From Chlorophyllum brunneum (taxonomy: Eukaryota > Basidiomycota > Agaricomycetes > Agaricales > Agaricaceae), in contig OY756150.1 of assembly GCA_963576785.1 (NCBI GenBank), positions 806,001 through 870,000 on the forward strand: a stretch of 64,000 bases of DNA, read 5' to 3'. Both the position numbers and the translations under genes were made by a program. Each line of letters opens with the position of its first letter. Position 1 is the first letter of the stretch. Positions 23,522 through 34,168 of the stretch are shown here, piece by piece. The notes beneath the pieces are model-generated. The model was not told where the DNA came from, made no database searches, and was given only the letters and a program-made list of their open reading frames with translations.

Positions 23522-25449
23522 ATGGCCAGCGGTGCACATCCTCCGGTGCGCAGCAGGAAACCACTCAAGCTGTCTTCCATCCATGCTGGCAGACGCACAT
23601 ACCCAAAGGCGCGCCCAGCCAGCCTTCAGCTCTCGTCGCTCTCGTCGGACGAGTCCAATGCAGCACGGTTTACCCCTTCCTCACCGGACATGCTCCCAGA
23701 ACATACTTCTCCAACCTCGCCAAGGTTCCACAGACGCCGCAACTCTCTAGGCTCGTTTTCTTCCCAATTACTTGCTCCGAATGGTGTTCGGATGCTTAGC
23801 TCGCGCTCGTTCTGGGTCGTTCTCTGGTTCTTCCTCAACTTCTCCCTGACGCTCTGCAACAAGCTCGTGTTGAACAAATTTCCGTTTCCTTACAGCATAA
23901 CTGCATTCCATGCTCTCGGCGGTTGTCTGGGAACATGGTTTACTATCCGACATGAGCACCGCCTACCCACGTTGTCCAAGGGCGAAACCGCCGTTCTGGT
24001 ATCGTTCAGCATTCTGTACACGCTCAACATCGTGGTGAGCAATGTATCGCTACAATTGGTTACCGTGCCAGTGAGTTTTGATCGTCTATCAACTTCGTTC
24101 TGTCGTTCACTCACTCATGCTCAACCTCCGCGCCCGGTCTGGACAGTTCCACCAAGTTGTTCGATCCTCCTCTCCGTTTTTCACCCTCATCCTGTCGTTG
24201 TTTTTACTCAACTCACACGTCACCCGCCCGAAGTTGATATCCTTGATCCCCGTCGTAGCAGGCGTAGGTCTCGCGTGAGTCAACCCCTCCGCCTTCGCCG
24301 CCGCTCAATTCCCCATTGCCCAAGATCCCTGACGTTACTCCCCTCGCTTCTCGCTTCTTTGCCTTTCCCACTTCCATAATTCGACGCATTCTGACCGTGT
24401 TCTGATTGATGTACTGACTGATCACGCTTAGGACATACGGCGACTATTATTACACACTTCCGGGATTCCTCCTCACGCTCCTCGGCACGTTTCTTGCATC
24501 CCTCAAAACAGTGGTTACCAATATCTTGCAATCACCCCATGCATATTCCTACCCATTTTCGCAAGCATCCTCCCACACTCGTCAAGAGAACTCGTATATT
24601 CATCAATATCCACAAGTTCGGTCCTCCAAAGGTCACAAAAAATCCTCCTCCATCTCGGTCACCGTGACGTTCACCCCGGATGACGATAAGAAAAATACGT
24701 CAACACGCTCATCCCCGCCATCCTCACTCTCGATATTGTCTTCCATCCCAAAGCTCCACTTAACACCTCTCCAACTCTTACACCTTCTCTCCCCACTCGC
24801 TCTCTTCCAGTCCACCCTTCTCGCCCTCTACTTTGGCGAAGTCGATAAAATCATAACCCAGTTCCAACTTCACCGTCTAATCACACTATCGTCCCTTGAT
24901 TCGGGTAACCACAGCCCCACCCTTCGTGTCAGCACGCTGAATGGAAGTGGAGTAGGTGTAGGCGCTGGAATCGCCGCTGATGTTGGCGCCCATAGTGGCC
25001 ATGTGTTAGGGTCGATAGCCCCCGGTGTGCTCGGGCTGGCCCTAAACGCATTCATGGCATTTGCGCTCAACATTGTCAGTTTTCATACGAATCGTAAGGT
25101 CGGACCATTGGGCATGAGCGTGGCCGGTATGTCCTTCTAATCCCATTTCTTTCCTTTCTATCCACCTTATCACCCCGGATGATCAAGCCCCTTCTTGTTC
25201 TTCGATCTTGACATATCTTTACCCCATCATCTCTGATAAATATCATGACTCAAGTTCACTAAATTCGTTTCTCGTCCTATTATAGCAAACGTAAAACAAG
25301 TTTTAACAGTCCTCACATCTGTGGTCATGTTCAACTTGACGATTACAGGTATGAACGCCACGGGGATTCTATTGACACTTGTTGGGGGTGTTTGGTATGC
25401 TGGAGTCGATTTGGGCGAGCGGGGAAAGATTCGTACCCAATACACATAA
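23522..25449 (+). CDS. TPT/SLC35-family nucleotide-sugar or triose-phosphate-type transporter
   Basis: After a Ser/Arg-rich N-terminus (about 100 residues) membrane helices begin: FWVVLWFFLNFSLTLCNKLV, then NKFPFPYSITAFHALGGCLG. Also seen are VSFSILYTLNIVVSNVSLQL, FHQVVRSSSPFFTLILSLFL (the second half of the repeat, entered after an intron), PKLISLIPVVAGVGLA and, at the end, ANVKQVLTVLTSVVMFNLTI and GILLTLVGGVWYAGVDL. This is the DUF250/TPT fold of Golgi and ER nucleotide-sugar transporters. A hydrophilic insertion of roughly 80 residues (24540-24760) separates two helices and is unusual. The substrate is unknown. Nearby GDP-fucose synthesis genes make GDP-fucose an idea only, as 6 kb and three unrelated genes intervene. 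Stop at 25447-25449. Confidence 0.85.
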
Positions 25450-25573
25450 TACCGCGTTTTCTGGGCGCGGAGTTTATGGCAGCACCGCCATCAACGATTT
25501 AGATATCATGGGCTTGGAACCTTGACTTTCAGCATACATTTACATAGCCCATACTTGTTCCCTTAGCACTAAG

Positions 25574-27750
25574 TTACTGTTTCGCCCTGATCATACCCGC
25601 CATCAAATCAAAGCTATTCCCATCCGGCTGTAGATCAATATACTCTCCTTCTCCCCTTCCACCTGAAGACGAGAAATACGGGTTGACAAGGGTTTTGCGT
25701 TCTGGTACCGTTCGCAACAATCCATGGTCGAGTGTTATACCCGTTATGCGGACGGGAGTTGGTTGTGCGGTTGTTGTGAGTGTTACCAGTTGATCGCTGT
25801 AAAGATTTCCCCTTCAGTGAGCGGAAGAGAAACGAGGCCAAGAGAAAAAGTACCTGTGCATCCAACGTTCCAAGTACAAGTCCAAGAAGGGTTCGAAGCT
25901 GCCCTTCGCAGCGACGAATCGGTTCCACACCTCCTCGAATTTGGCAAGTATGACAGCGGCAGTACGTTCCAGTGATAGATTCGAGCGCCTCTTGTTTCCA
26001 CTCGGAGTATTACGCAAGAGTTGGGAAAGGGAAGTCATAGGTTGTTCATTGAACACGTTCAAACCGCAACCTATATATCAATGATATGAATATACGTACG
26101 ACAGAGGTGAAGTGAGAGACAAGACATACCAACGATAATATCAACGCCACCAGCACCGAAGCTCGTAGTCACAAGGATCCCCGCGATCTTCTTCTTCACT
26201 TCGGCCCCTCTTGGGCCCACAAGCGCGTATATATCATTCGGCCACTTGATCCTCACTCTCCATCCTTCACCTTCTCCACCTTCGTCACCACCCAACCCTA
26301 AAATACGATCATCCCTCACACCCTCGCATACCGCCAAAGCATATAGATATTGCACGAAAACCAACTTGCTCCAGGGAACGCCATCGCTAGTTGTTAAACG
26401 GAGGTGGATGGAATTAGATAAAGATCCCGCGGGAGATAGCCATGCGTTTGAACCGCGTCCCCGAGCAAGTAGTTGGTGTGAGGCGAGAGAAACCGTCGGG
26501 GTAAGTAAGGAGGAGAGGTAGATGGGATTCTTGTCGAGGAGGGTTTGCGTGGATGTTACGGCCGGGGAGAACAGAAGCACTGAGCCGATTGGCCATTTAT
26601 CCGTTTCTTTTGCCTGTGTGGTTGAGGAGTGAAGAGACTGGAGGTGTTGGAAGAAGACGTCGAGGTCGAAATAGGGGTTGGTGTAGTCCCCTGACGGAAG
26701 GGAGCCGCCGCGGTGAATGATGATGTGTTTAGGCTGCCATTTTGATGGATCGCTTGGGACTGGCGATAAGGTTTTGCAGTCTAGGAGGAGGGAATCAGTG
26801 TGAACGGAGGTGGATTCGTGAAAGTGGAATGTGTCGTTGGAGTCTTTGAGGATCTTTCGCGCATCATGGACTGAAGGGCTCTTGCGTTGGAAAGACTCGG
26901 ATAGACCATCGATTATCCGTGAGACGATGTCCGGTCTATCTGGAGATGCGACGAGGAATTGGGGGAAGGGCCGGGCGATGGGACGTGCTTCGCGTGATTC
27001 TGGTGCAGCAGGGAGTTGGAGGCCGAGATAGATAATGGTACGTTTGAGAAGGTCGGTCCTCTCGTTATCTAGTTCTGCAGAATGGTTCTCTGCTGAGAGG
27101 GCTGATGCGGGCTCCTCAGCCAGACTCTGTTCGAGGCTGGGTGACCAGAGTGCGATTCGTCCACCACCGATATCACACCCTAGTCCCGCAATCTGGCCTT
27201 CATCGCCGTCGATATGGGTGCCCAGGATCTTGACACCACGCTCACTTTCGACGCCAGTGAATCCCGCGTATGAGACATCGTACACAGCCCGCGCGATATC
27301 ACCATCCAACGACTTTAAGTTGGCCAATCTTGGCTTGGCATCGTGGGGTGATCCAAAAGACGGCTGAATGTACGCGTTGTTGAATTTATCAAAGAACCTC
27401 AAGGAGGTTGTTGCTGGGCTGGCACTCGATGTACCTGTTCCCAAGCTAAGACCCTCCATCCCAGTCACGATACCCCTCGTCGAACAACTCGCACCGGCAC
27501 CAAACGCGAGAAAAGCACCTCCACGTTCGACATAGTCCTGGATTTGTGCGTGGGCAGGTGCTCGGAAGGGTTGGGAGAGTCTGGGAAAGACGAGAAGTGC
27601 ACAGGATGCTGCCCAAGGCTGTTTTGCGAGAGCGATGTGTTCTATGGGCTGCACGACGTAGTGGGGGAGGAGAAGAGAGCGGAGAGAGGCGAGGACGGCG
27701 GTGAGGGAGGAGTGGACGACCTCTGGGCCGCTGTAGACAAGCACATCCAT
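25574..27750 (-). CDS. BPL1: Biotin-protein ligase
   Basis: Attaches biotin to acetyl-CoA and pyruvate carboxylases. The start MDVLVYSGPEVVHSSLTAVL at 27750 begins the BPL_N domain, a GATase1-like fold (DYVERGGAFLAFGAGASCST). The catalytic half carries KWPIGSVLLFSPAVTSTQTL, the biotinyl-AMP loop GRGSNAWLSPAGSLSNSIHL and the signature IKWPNDIYALVG. After an intron come GLNVFNEQPMTSLSQLLR and, in a last exon, a short C-terminal domain (VRITGITLDHGLLRTV) ending FDLMAGMIRAKQ. About 680 residues, normal for fungal BPL1. The open frame runs on above 27750 but that part is not BPL-like. Confidence 0.95.
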
Positions 27751-27938
27751 CTTTTCATTTTTAAAACATTTCCAACATCTGATAAATGGGCCCGTGGGAA
27801 TTCTGTTGCCGTCTCCCTGTCTTGTGCCATGTCTGACGGCAGAAAGCTCTCGAGGTACTTTGACAAGAGCGCCTCTCGCGTCCACGATGCCTGCACACAG
27901 TGAGTGCACTGGCCGTATCCAGCGGACAACGCTGAGTA
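27751..27938. promoter_or_regulatory. Shared divergent promoter BPL1 / promethin-like gene
   Basis: 188 bp between the two start codons on opposite strands. Confidence 0.5.
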
Positions 27939-28748
27939 ATGTCTAGGTTTGAGCAGCAATATGCGCGACCCGCGTACGATAATATGAAAATCTACTTCAG
28001 GGAGCGTCCTATAACGTCGGTACGCGTATCATTATCTCGTATCCAAGCAAAGTACTCACAGGATCCGCAGACATTCGTAACCATCTTCACGCTTCTCAGC
28101 CTCGTTCCCGTCGCGTTCTTCACGTATGGATACTGTCTTGCATCTTTGTATGTGCTCACACCTCGTTTAGGGGTACTGCCGTCTTCGTCTTCGTCACCTT
28201 CACCCTCGCAGCCCTCTTTGTCGCCACCCTCGCCGCATTCACTGTGATTTTACTCTGCTGTACGTCCTGTACTCACGTTGAGACAAGTCGCTGATCAATT
28301 GTTCCATACAGTCGGCTTTTTATTTTTCGTCCTCCTCGGCACCTTCTTTATCTCAATCTTTCTCACAGGCGCAGCACTCTCCTCCTATTCTCTCCTCCGC
28401 CTCGCGCTTCACGTACAACGTGAGGGTCCTTCTACCGGCATCTCAGAGTGGCGCAGAGAGGCAAAACACTCCTTTTTGATCGCCCGTCAACCCGAAGACA
28501 AGGCTGAACAAACAAAGGGGGAACACGTTCCAACCGAAGAACGACGTGCAAATGGATTCTCCGGGGAAGAGGAAAAAAACAAGCCAAAAATTTCCGATAG
28601 CGAAAGTGACAAAGAGAGCGAAGTAACACTCAGAAAGGAGGAATCCGAGGGTGAGGAAAATGTCCGAGGCAAAGAGGACGAAAAAGTCGTGCGTGAATAT
28701 GCGAGGTATGGCGATTATGACGTTGAACTCCATCAAGAACGTCGTTAA
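27939..28748 (+). CDS. Small membrane protein, promethin/LDAF1-like
   Basis: Reads MSRFEQQYARPAYDNMKIYF at 27939, then QDPQTFVTIFTLLSLVPVAF, and after splicing TFTLAALFVATLAAFTVILL, VGFLFFVLLGTFFISIFLTG and AALSSYSLLRLALHVQ. This gives four closely packed hydrophobic segments with little loop, a pattern of promethin/LDAF1 and yeast LDO16/45, which sit with seipin at ER-lipid droplet contacts. The C-terminal 100 residues are charged and disordered (Glu/Lys/Ser-rich). Family assignment rests on topology and size only. Splice donor GTATGT lies at about 28148 and a second intron at about 28261. Confidence 0.6.
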
Positions 28749-29034
28749 ACCAATTGACCCTGCTTCACTGCGATCGTCCAGACCTCGTTTCGTGTGTTTT
28801 TCCCATAACTTATGAATGGTCAACAACTTTTCATATGGATGGACCCTTATTCTTACCTGTACACTACTTCGTGTGTGTATAATAACTTTGCAGGGGAGTC
28901 ATTGCACCTGACTATTCGAATACACTAGGATCATAGCTCTACGAAACATTTCTGCCATATCCTTGTATGTGAGCCACAACGCACACAGTGTACCGTACCA
29001 CAGCCAGTCCATTAGGAGCAACCCCCGAGAACCG

Positions 29035-31411
29035 TTAATGGTGCCAATTATCCAACTGGCCTCTAACATTCTCCCACTCCGCCTCGACTATGTTCGTGAC
29101 TTTATCATTCCGAAGCACGAATTGGCATTCGAATGGCATGGGTTTGGAATTGAACTGGTTGGTAAATGCATTCGGATCTATCAGGCAAACAGCTAAATCA
29201 ACAGCTTTCCAAAGGCCATTAGGCGAAAAAAGGGATTTTACCAGGTAGAAGATCAACACCGGATGGGCCTGTCACGGGCTTGATTTCAAATGCCCATAAC
29301 ATCCGCGAAACCGTGATAAACAACGAATTTAGACCTAGATGCATCCCCGGACATATCCGTCGACCGAAACCGAACGGAAGGTCGAATTCTTTGAGGTTTA
29401 TACGTCCATGTGTGCTCGGATTTGCAGCCTGGGGAAGGAAGCGTTCAGGTTGGAAAAGGTTGGCCGAGGGAAAGAGTTGTTCGTCGCGCATTATTCCACT
29501 GTGCAAATTGTGTAAGTGCTTCCATCACTAGTGTAAGGAAAATAACTGCAAGGTGAAACGTACTACATGTTCGCATAGATTGAAGATCCTTTGGGTATAA
29601 ACCTTTCCAAGCTATTAATATATCTTTTCGGAAAGGCATAAATAGCAGCATACTTTCCCTGATATTCGTCGTCTGCAATGCTAGCATGTGCTGTTCCACC
29701 AAGTACCGGAATTGGTCGCCAACTAAACAATTTAAGATATTCCTTCGGATGGTGACAATGGGTGAAGGCCTACCGGAGAGTCTCATTGATAACGGCAACA
29801 ACATAAGGCAGCCGCTCTTTATCATGAAACTCAGGCATTCGATCACACCCCACGACACGATCAATCTCCTCCTGCGCTTTCTTCATCACTTCGGGAAAGG
29901 TCAACATCGCCACTACACATATAGGGTTCAATCTTAGAGGCTCTGTAGTGAAATGGGAAGCTGAGCGCACGAATGAACACACTCAGAGTCCCGGCAGTTG
30001 TGTCAATACCCGCACTGAATGGGCTCGAAACAGCATAAGCCAGCTGTACGTCCGTCATCTCCATCTTTCCGCTTTCTCTATCAGCCAAAGCTTGTGACGT
30101 AAGACAACCGGGGCAAGTGCCATTCTTGGAGCGGGTGCGGACGTCATTGAGAAGATGAAGCAGGAAATGTTCATCTTGTTTTTTGCGGCGTTCTGGATGA
30201 ATACGGAACCATTGGAAAGAGCGCTATGAGAAGCGTGAGTCGTGGTGACCAGAGTAGTGGGAAGGGTGGGAAGGGTCATACTGGAAGCCTAAGGAGCCAT
30301 GGCCAGGATTCCACGAGGAATTTCCCTGGAAGACTACGAAGACGTCAGTATTTGGGGTGCAAAACCTGGCGGTGATGTGGCTCACTTTACACTAGCAGCA
30401 GAGGAAATGCCGGTTAGTGTTTCGGTTCATATTAAAGTACATTAGGAAAATCACGTTGTCAGATCTGCCTTGGGGATTCAATATCAAATGTGAGAAGTAA
30501 ATGTGATAAAAGCTCACAGTCTACAGATGCAATGTTCTCTTTTACGATCCACTCATCGACACTGTCTACCCTTCGGCCGTACGTTGCAGCGACCACAACA
30601 CTTGCTGCAAATCTGCAACTGCGAGATTCATCAAAGTTTTAAAAATAGAGCTTATTTCGCCATACCGTTTTAGGTGTCCATCAAATTGCTTAGGGTCGTT
30701 CATGAGCTGCTTCAAGAGTACTTTTGATTCTAATGACTGGATTTCGTGGTATGTTGATGCCTTGCGAACGTGAAACCCATTATGCAACATCTACACGCCA
30801 AACTTTAGAAGAAATGAGAGCCCTTAATTCAAAGAACCATACCTTGCGCCATTGCTTCCATAGCTCACTCGAGTTCGGAAGCATTAAACCACGCCTATTT
30901 TCCGAAAGGATTTCTGACCTACCCCGCATGAACTATATAAGAGATCATCACTGTAAAGAATAACATTGAAACACACGCCATGATGAACCGGGGTCGGCTC
31001 GAATATATTTCCGATCTCTTCTCAAGAAGATCCCATGCAAATTGTGCTTTCCCAATAACTGCGCGTTTAGAAACGTCATATTGAAACTCTAATCCAGCGG
31101 GACACGAGGAGCAAGAAACGTACTGATTGTAGGTGTGCTTCCAAGCATGATAGACGATATCGGACCTCCAAAGCGCCCACACAAAAATCAATACGCCAGA
31201 CAATGGTCGAAAGGCGATGTAACGCACCGTATTCTCGATTCCACTCTTCAAACTTCTTCCAGGGTTTGAACGACGGCAACTGGCTCTTATTCCCGATCCA
31301 GGGCAACCCGAGTGGCCCAGGAGGCATAATCTGCCTGAGACGGAACCATCTCAAAACCTCAAATACCACATAGCCCACAATCACTGCCAGAATGTGTGTT
31401 GCTGTGATCAT
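29035..31411 (-). CDS. Cytochrome P450 monooxygenase
   Basis: Begins MITATHILAVIVGYVVFEVL, an N-terminal ER anchor, then the Pro hinge IMPPGPLGLPWIGNKSQLP. The I-helix is AYAVSSPFSAGIDTTAGTLS (A/G-G-x-D-T-T), the K-helix ExxR is NETLR, the PERF-like block is SANLFQPERFLP and the heme loop is FGFGRRICPG with its axial Cys. After a last intron the protein ends NSKPMPFECQFVLRNDKVTN and NWHH. All four core P450 signatures are present, so it is probably active, although the gene is cut into many short exons and some junctions (29570-29660) are uncertain. Fungal P450s of this CYP family type oxidise secondary metabolites or xenobiotics; the substrate is unknown. No biosynthetic cluster is seen around it. 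Confidence 0.88.
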
Positions 31412-33167
31412 TTCTTTAAAGGCTTGGGAAGTATAAGGGCGAAGAGGATGGAAGATATGGGCAGATAAGAGGAAAACGAATTAGGTTTTATATAGGCAGC
31501 GACTTGTAGCCTGGAACAGTTGCCATTTGGATCAGTCACCAATCTGAGCTACATGGTTTTACACCCACCAATCGTAGCACCGATGATGCAAGCTGGGAAA
31601 GCGAGTGGTGTTCACGAGGACCCTTGTGTGCCAGGAATAGCCTTTCTTTTTAATAAAGGATTCCAGTGCCCCACGTTCCTTCTGATGACGACAATGGGTG
31701 AGATCTGCTGGCCTAGGTGTGATTGTGTCGATAGACCCCTGGCCGAGGAAAGGTAGTCCCGGCGAGAGAAGCCTGGGGAGCCAGGTGTGGCGAGTGCTCA
31801 GTAGTTTGGTGTGATGTTTCAGAGGTAAACATGTGCTTACTTGGTGGCGTCGCAGAACGATAGCGGGGACCCAGAGCCCGATGTGATAAAGCGTTGAAGC
31901 GTTGAGCTTAGAGTGGGGTTGAGACGTAGCACAAAGCAAACCTTTTAACCATCCTTTGGGGTCCGCCTCACGGACGGTAGACAGGGCTAAGGTTAAGCTA
32001 TGTTAGTAACGCGTGATTGGATTCAATGATAGGGACGGTCCCTGCAAGAAACCCTGTACGTCCCGAGCTGTGTTTGTGATTGTCTGTTCGCCAATGGTCG
32101 ATTAGTAACGCTTGGCTGATGAAATGGAGGGAAGTGCCGTTTGTGTTTTGCCTCCTTCCGGGGCGGGGGAGGGAAACGAGATGAAATTCTTGGGGATCGA
32201 GGGAAGGTGTGCGGATCGGAGCCTATAACACGCAGAAAGGAGGGGCGAGTAATAAGTCGCCAAGACCATGTGTCTCAGAAGGTAGCCTCGCCACACGTCA
32301 AGACGTGCGACGTCGACTTTAAACGAATAAAAGACCGTGCTCCGAGTCGGACACGTAAAACTTTGTCCCCAGTGGATTTTGAAGTTGAGATGGAAGGTAG
32401 ATCTGTGCATTGGATATACGTTCTACAGTGAGGTAGGCCGGTTTTAGAGCCGAATGCTTTGCTTCTCGAGCAAAGCTGGAGGGAAATGATATCATGACTT
32501 GAACATATCCCCGTAAGGGTTCAAACCCTCTCGTCCTGATAACACGAGTTCATAGAACTTGAAAATCTCCAGGATATGCTTTGCATCAGTCAAATTGACT
32601 CAAGGTTGATTGAGTTTATCCAGACACCCAGCTGTGGTGCTTTGTACTCACAGCCAGGACGAACCGTTATTTGCGGGATTTTTGCTAAACTATTCTGCTT
32701 CCAACCCTTGGCCTCTTCTTCTCGGAACCTAGTAGAGGTCAACCCAGATACAGCGCGCCAAACCACACCTGAGGCGACCCTGCAGAGGTCGGGAAAAACA
32801 TACCAGTCCAGTCCAAAGCTTGTGAAATCTGGGTTGAGAAAGTGGTGCAGAGTACTCGGTCGAGTTCCAAATCCTCGAGGGTAGGGAGACAATGAGCCAG
32901 GAACCACCTGCCGACTCGCATGAGCGATCCGACAACACATGCTATTGACTAACTGCAATACCCCCGACAGATACCATATCAGGGTCGACTCAACACTTTC
33001 CCTCACTGGGTTGGCAAAATGAAGCCCTGAACCATTTACGGGTAAATATCCCATATATAGCAGGTAAAAGCATTTGTTTACCGCATGAGCCTTAGTGTCG
33101 TGTGGTTCCCTATCTCTGCTTCCGACCCAAACCTTTGCTATTGACCCACTCCTCCTCTGAAATCTGT
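31412..33167. other. Long intergenic region, possible F-box/LRR remnant
   Basis: No intact gene. Minus-strand text at about 32730-32930 reads GRWFLAHCLPTLEDLELDRV, resembling the LRR part of fungal F-box proteins, but frames break around it. This may be a degraded copy. The rest shows nothing I can support. Confidence 0.35.
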
Positions 33168-34168
33168 ATGGCCTTTGGAGCTGAAAAAGAGCTACACATC
33201 CGTGAGTCGGAGCCGGCCTCTCAAGAAATCCCGCACGTCAAACCACCACCGAAATCGGGACAGGGAAGGGTACCAGTTCCCTTTGAGTATATTCCGAGCG
33301 ACGATGGGACAGATGAGAATTTGTTGATTTTGTTGCACGGGTTGGGTGCGTTTCACGCCAGGCGCTGAGGGCCTGTACTGAATTGTACTGAATGCAGGAG
33401 ACACGCATATTCCGTTTGCGAAACTCGGAAAGCGGCTCAAGTTACCGCAGACTGCTATGCTTGCGCTCCGTGCGCCTGAGCAGTAGGTACTCCCTTGTCC
33501 GTCATCCTCTGACTTTTCTCCCGCTAATTTTTTTTACCAGGGTACCATTTCTATATGAAGAAGCATACCAATGGTATGAATCCTTCGACCCCTTCGGCGA
33601 TCTACTACCCAATCCAAACCCAACACCCGCAACCAGAATGTTGGGAAGTGTCGTGGCACATTTGACGACGGAGTGCAAATGGCCTCTTAACAGGATCCAC
33701 TGGTTTGGATTTGCACAAGGCGGAAGCGTTGCACTTGAGTTTGGATTATGGTGGTGGAAGGAAAAACAGTTGCTGGCCGCGAGGCAGGCCCTGCCCCCTG
33801 CTTCGTCAACTGCAGGAGCGACCATGAGTACGAGTGCAACAACAATACCACCAGTGACGTCGTTTGGCTCGATTATAACGATTGCTGGACCCTTACTTTC
33901 TTATCCTTCCATTCTCTCATCGCCCTCACCAACACCGTTATTTACGATATCTCGTCCGGCACCATCAGAGCTCGCATTCACCCAGATTGACCATACAGCC
34001 TTCAAAAAGGGGTACCATGTAGTCAAGGAACTGAAGTTTAAGACCGCGAATGGGGGAATGCCAGTTGGTAAGGAGGAATGGGAGCCTATCATGAGATTTT
34101 GGAGTGAGAGACTAGAAAGACGGCTAGGGGGTGGAGGGTTGTATGAGGTTTTGAGTGGGGTTTTGTGA
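33168..34168 (+). CDS. Alpha/beta-hydrolase of the carboxylesterase/phospholipase type, nucleophile Ser replaced
   Basis: Starts MAFGAEKELHIRESEPASQ at 33168. After the strand ENLLILLHGLG the frame continues by splicing with DTHIPFAKLGKRLKLPQTA and LALRAPEQ, then VPFLYEEAYQWYESFDPFGD, all typical of the acyl-protein thioesterase/carboxylesterase fold. The nucleophile elbow should read GxSxG but is HWFGFAQGGSVALEF, with Ala at the Ser position. A Ser three residues later lies outside the elbow. An insertion rich in Ala/Ser/Thr separates the elbow from the C-terminal half, where HVVKELKFKTANGG might supply the catalytic His. Without the Ser the protein may be a non-catalytic binding protein, or the family may use another residue. 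About 310 residues. Confidence 0.8.

Noticed and set aside
27750..27909. Upstream extension of the biotin ligase frame
   Set aside because: The extra residues do not resemble BPL_N and reach into the promoter shared with the next gene.
31559..31939. 126-codon minus-strand open frame upstream of the P450
   Set aside because: No domain-like sequence and no splicing partner; likely chance.
32480..32570. tRNA-like stretch with GGGTTCAAACCC
   Set aside because: The T-arm stem pairs poorly and there is no matching acceptor strand or anticodon arm upstream.
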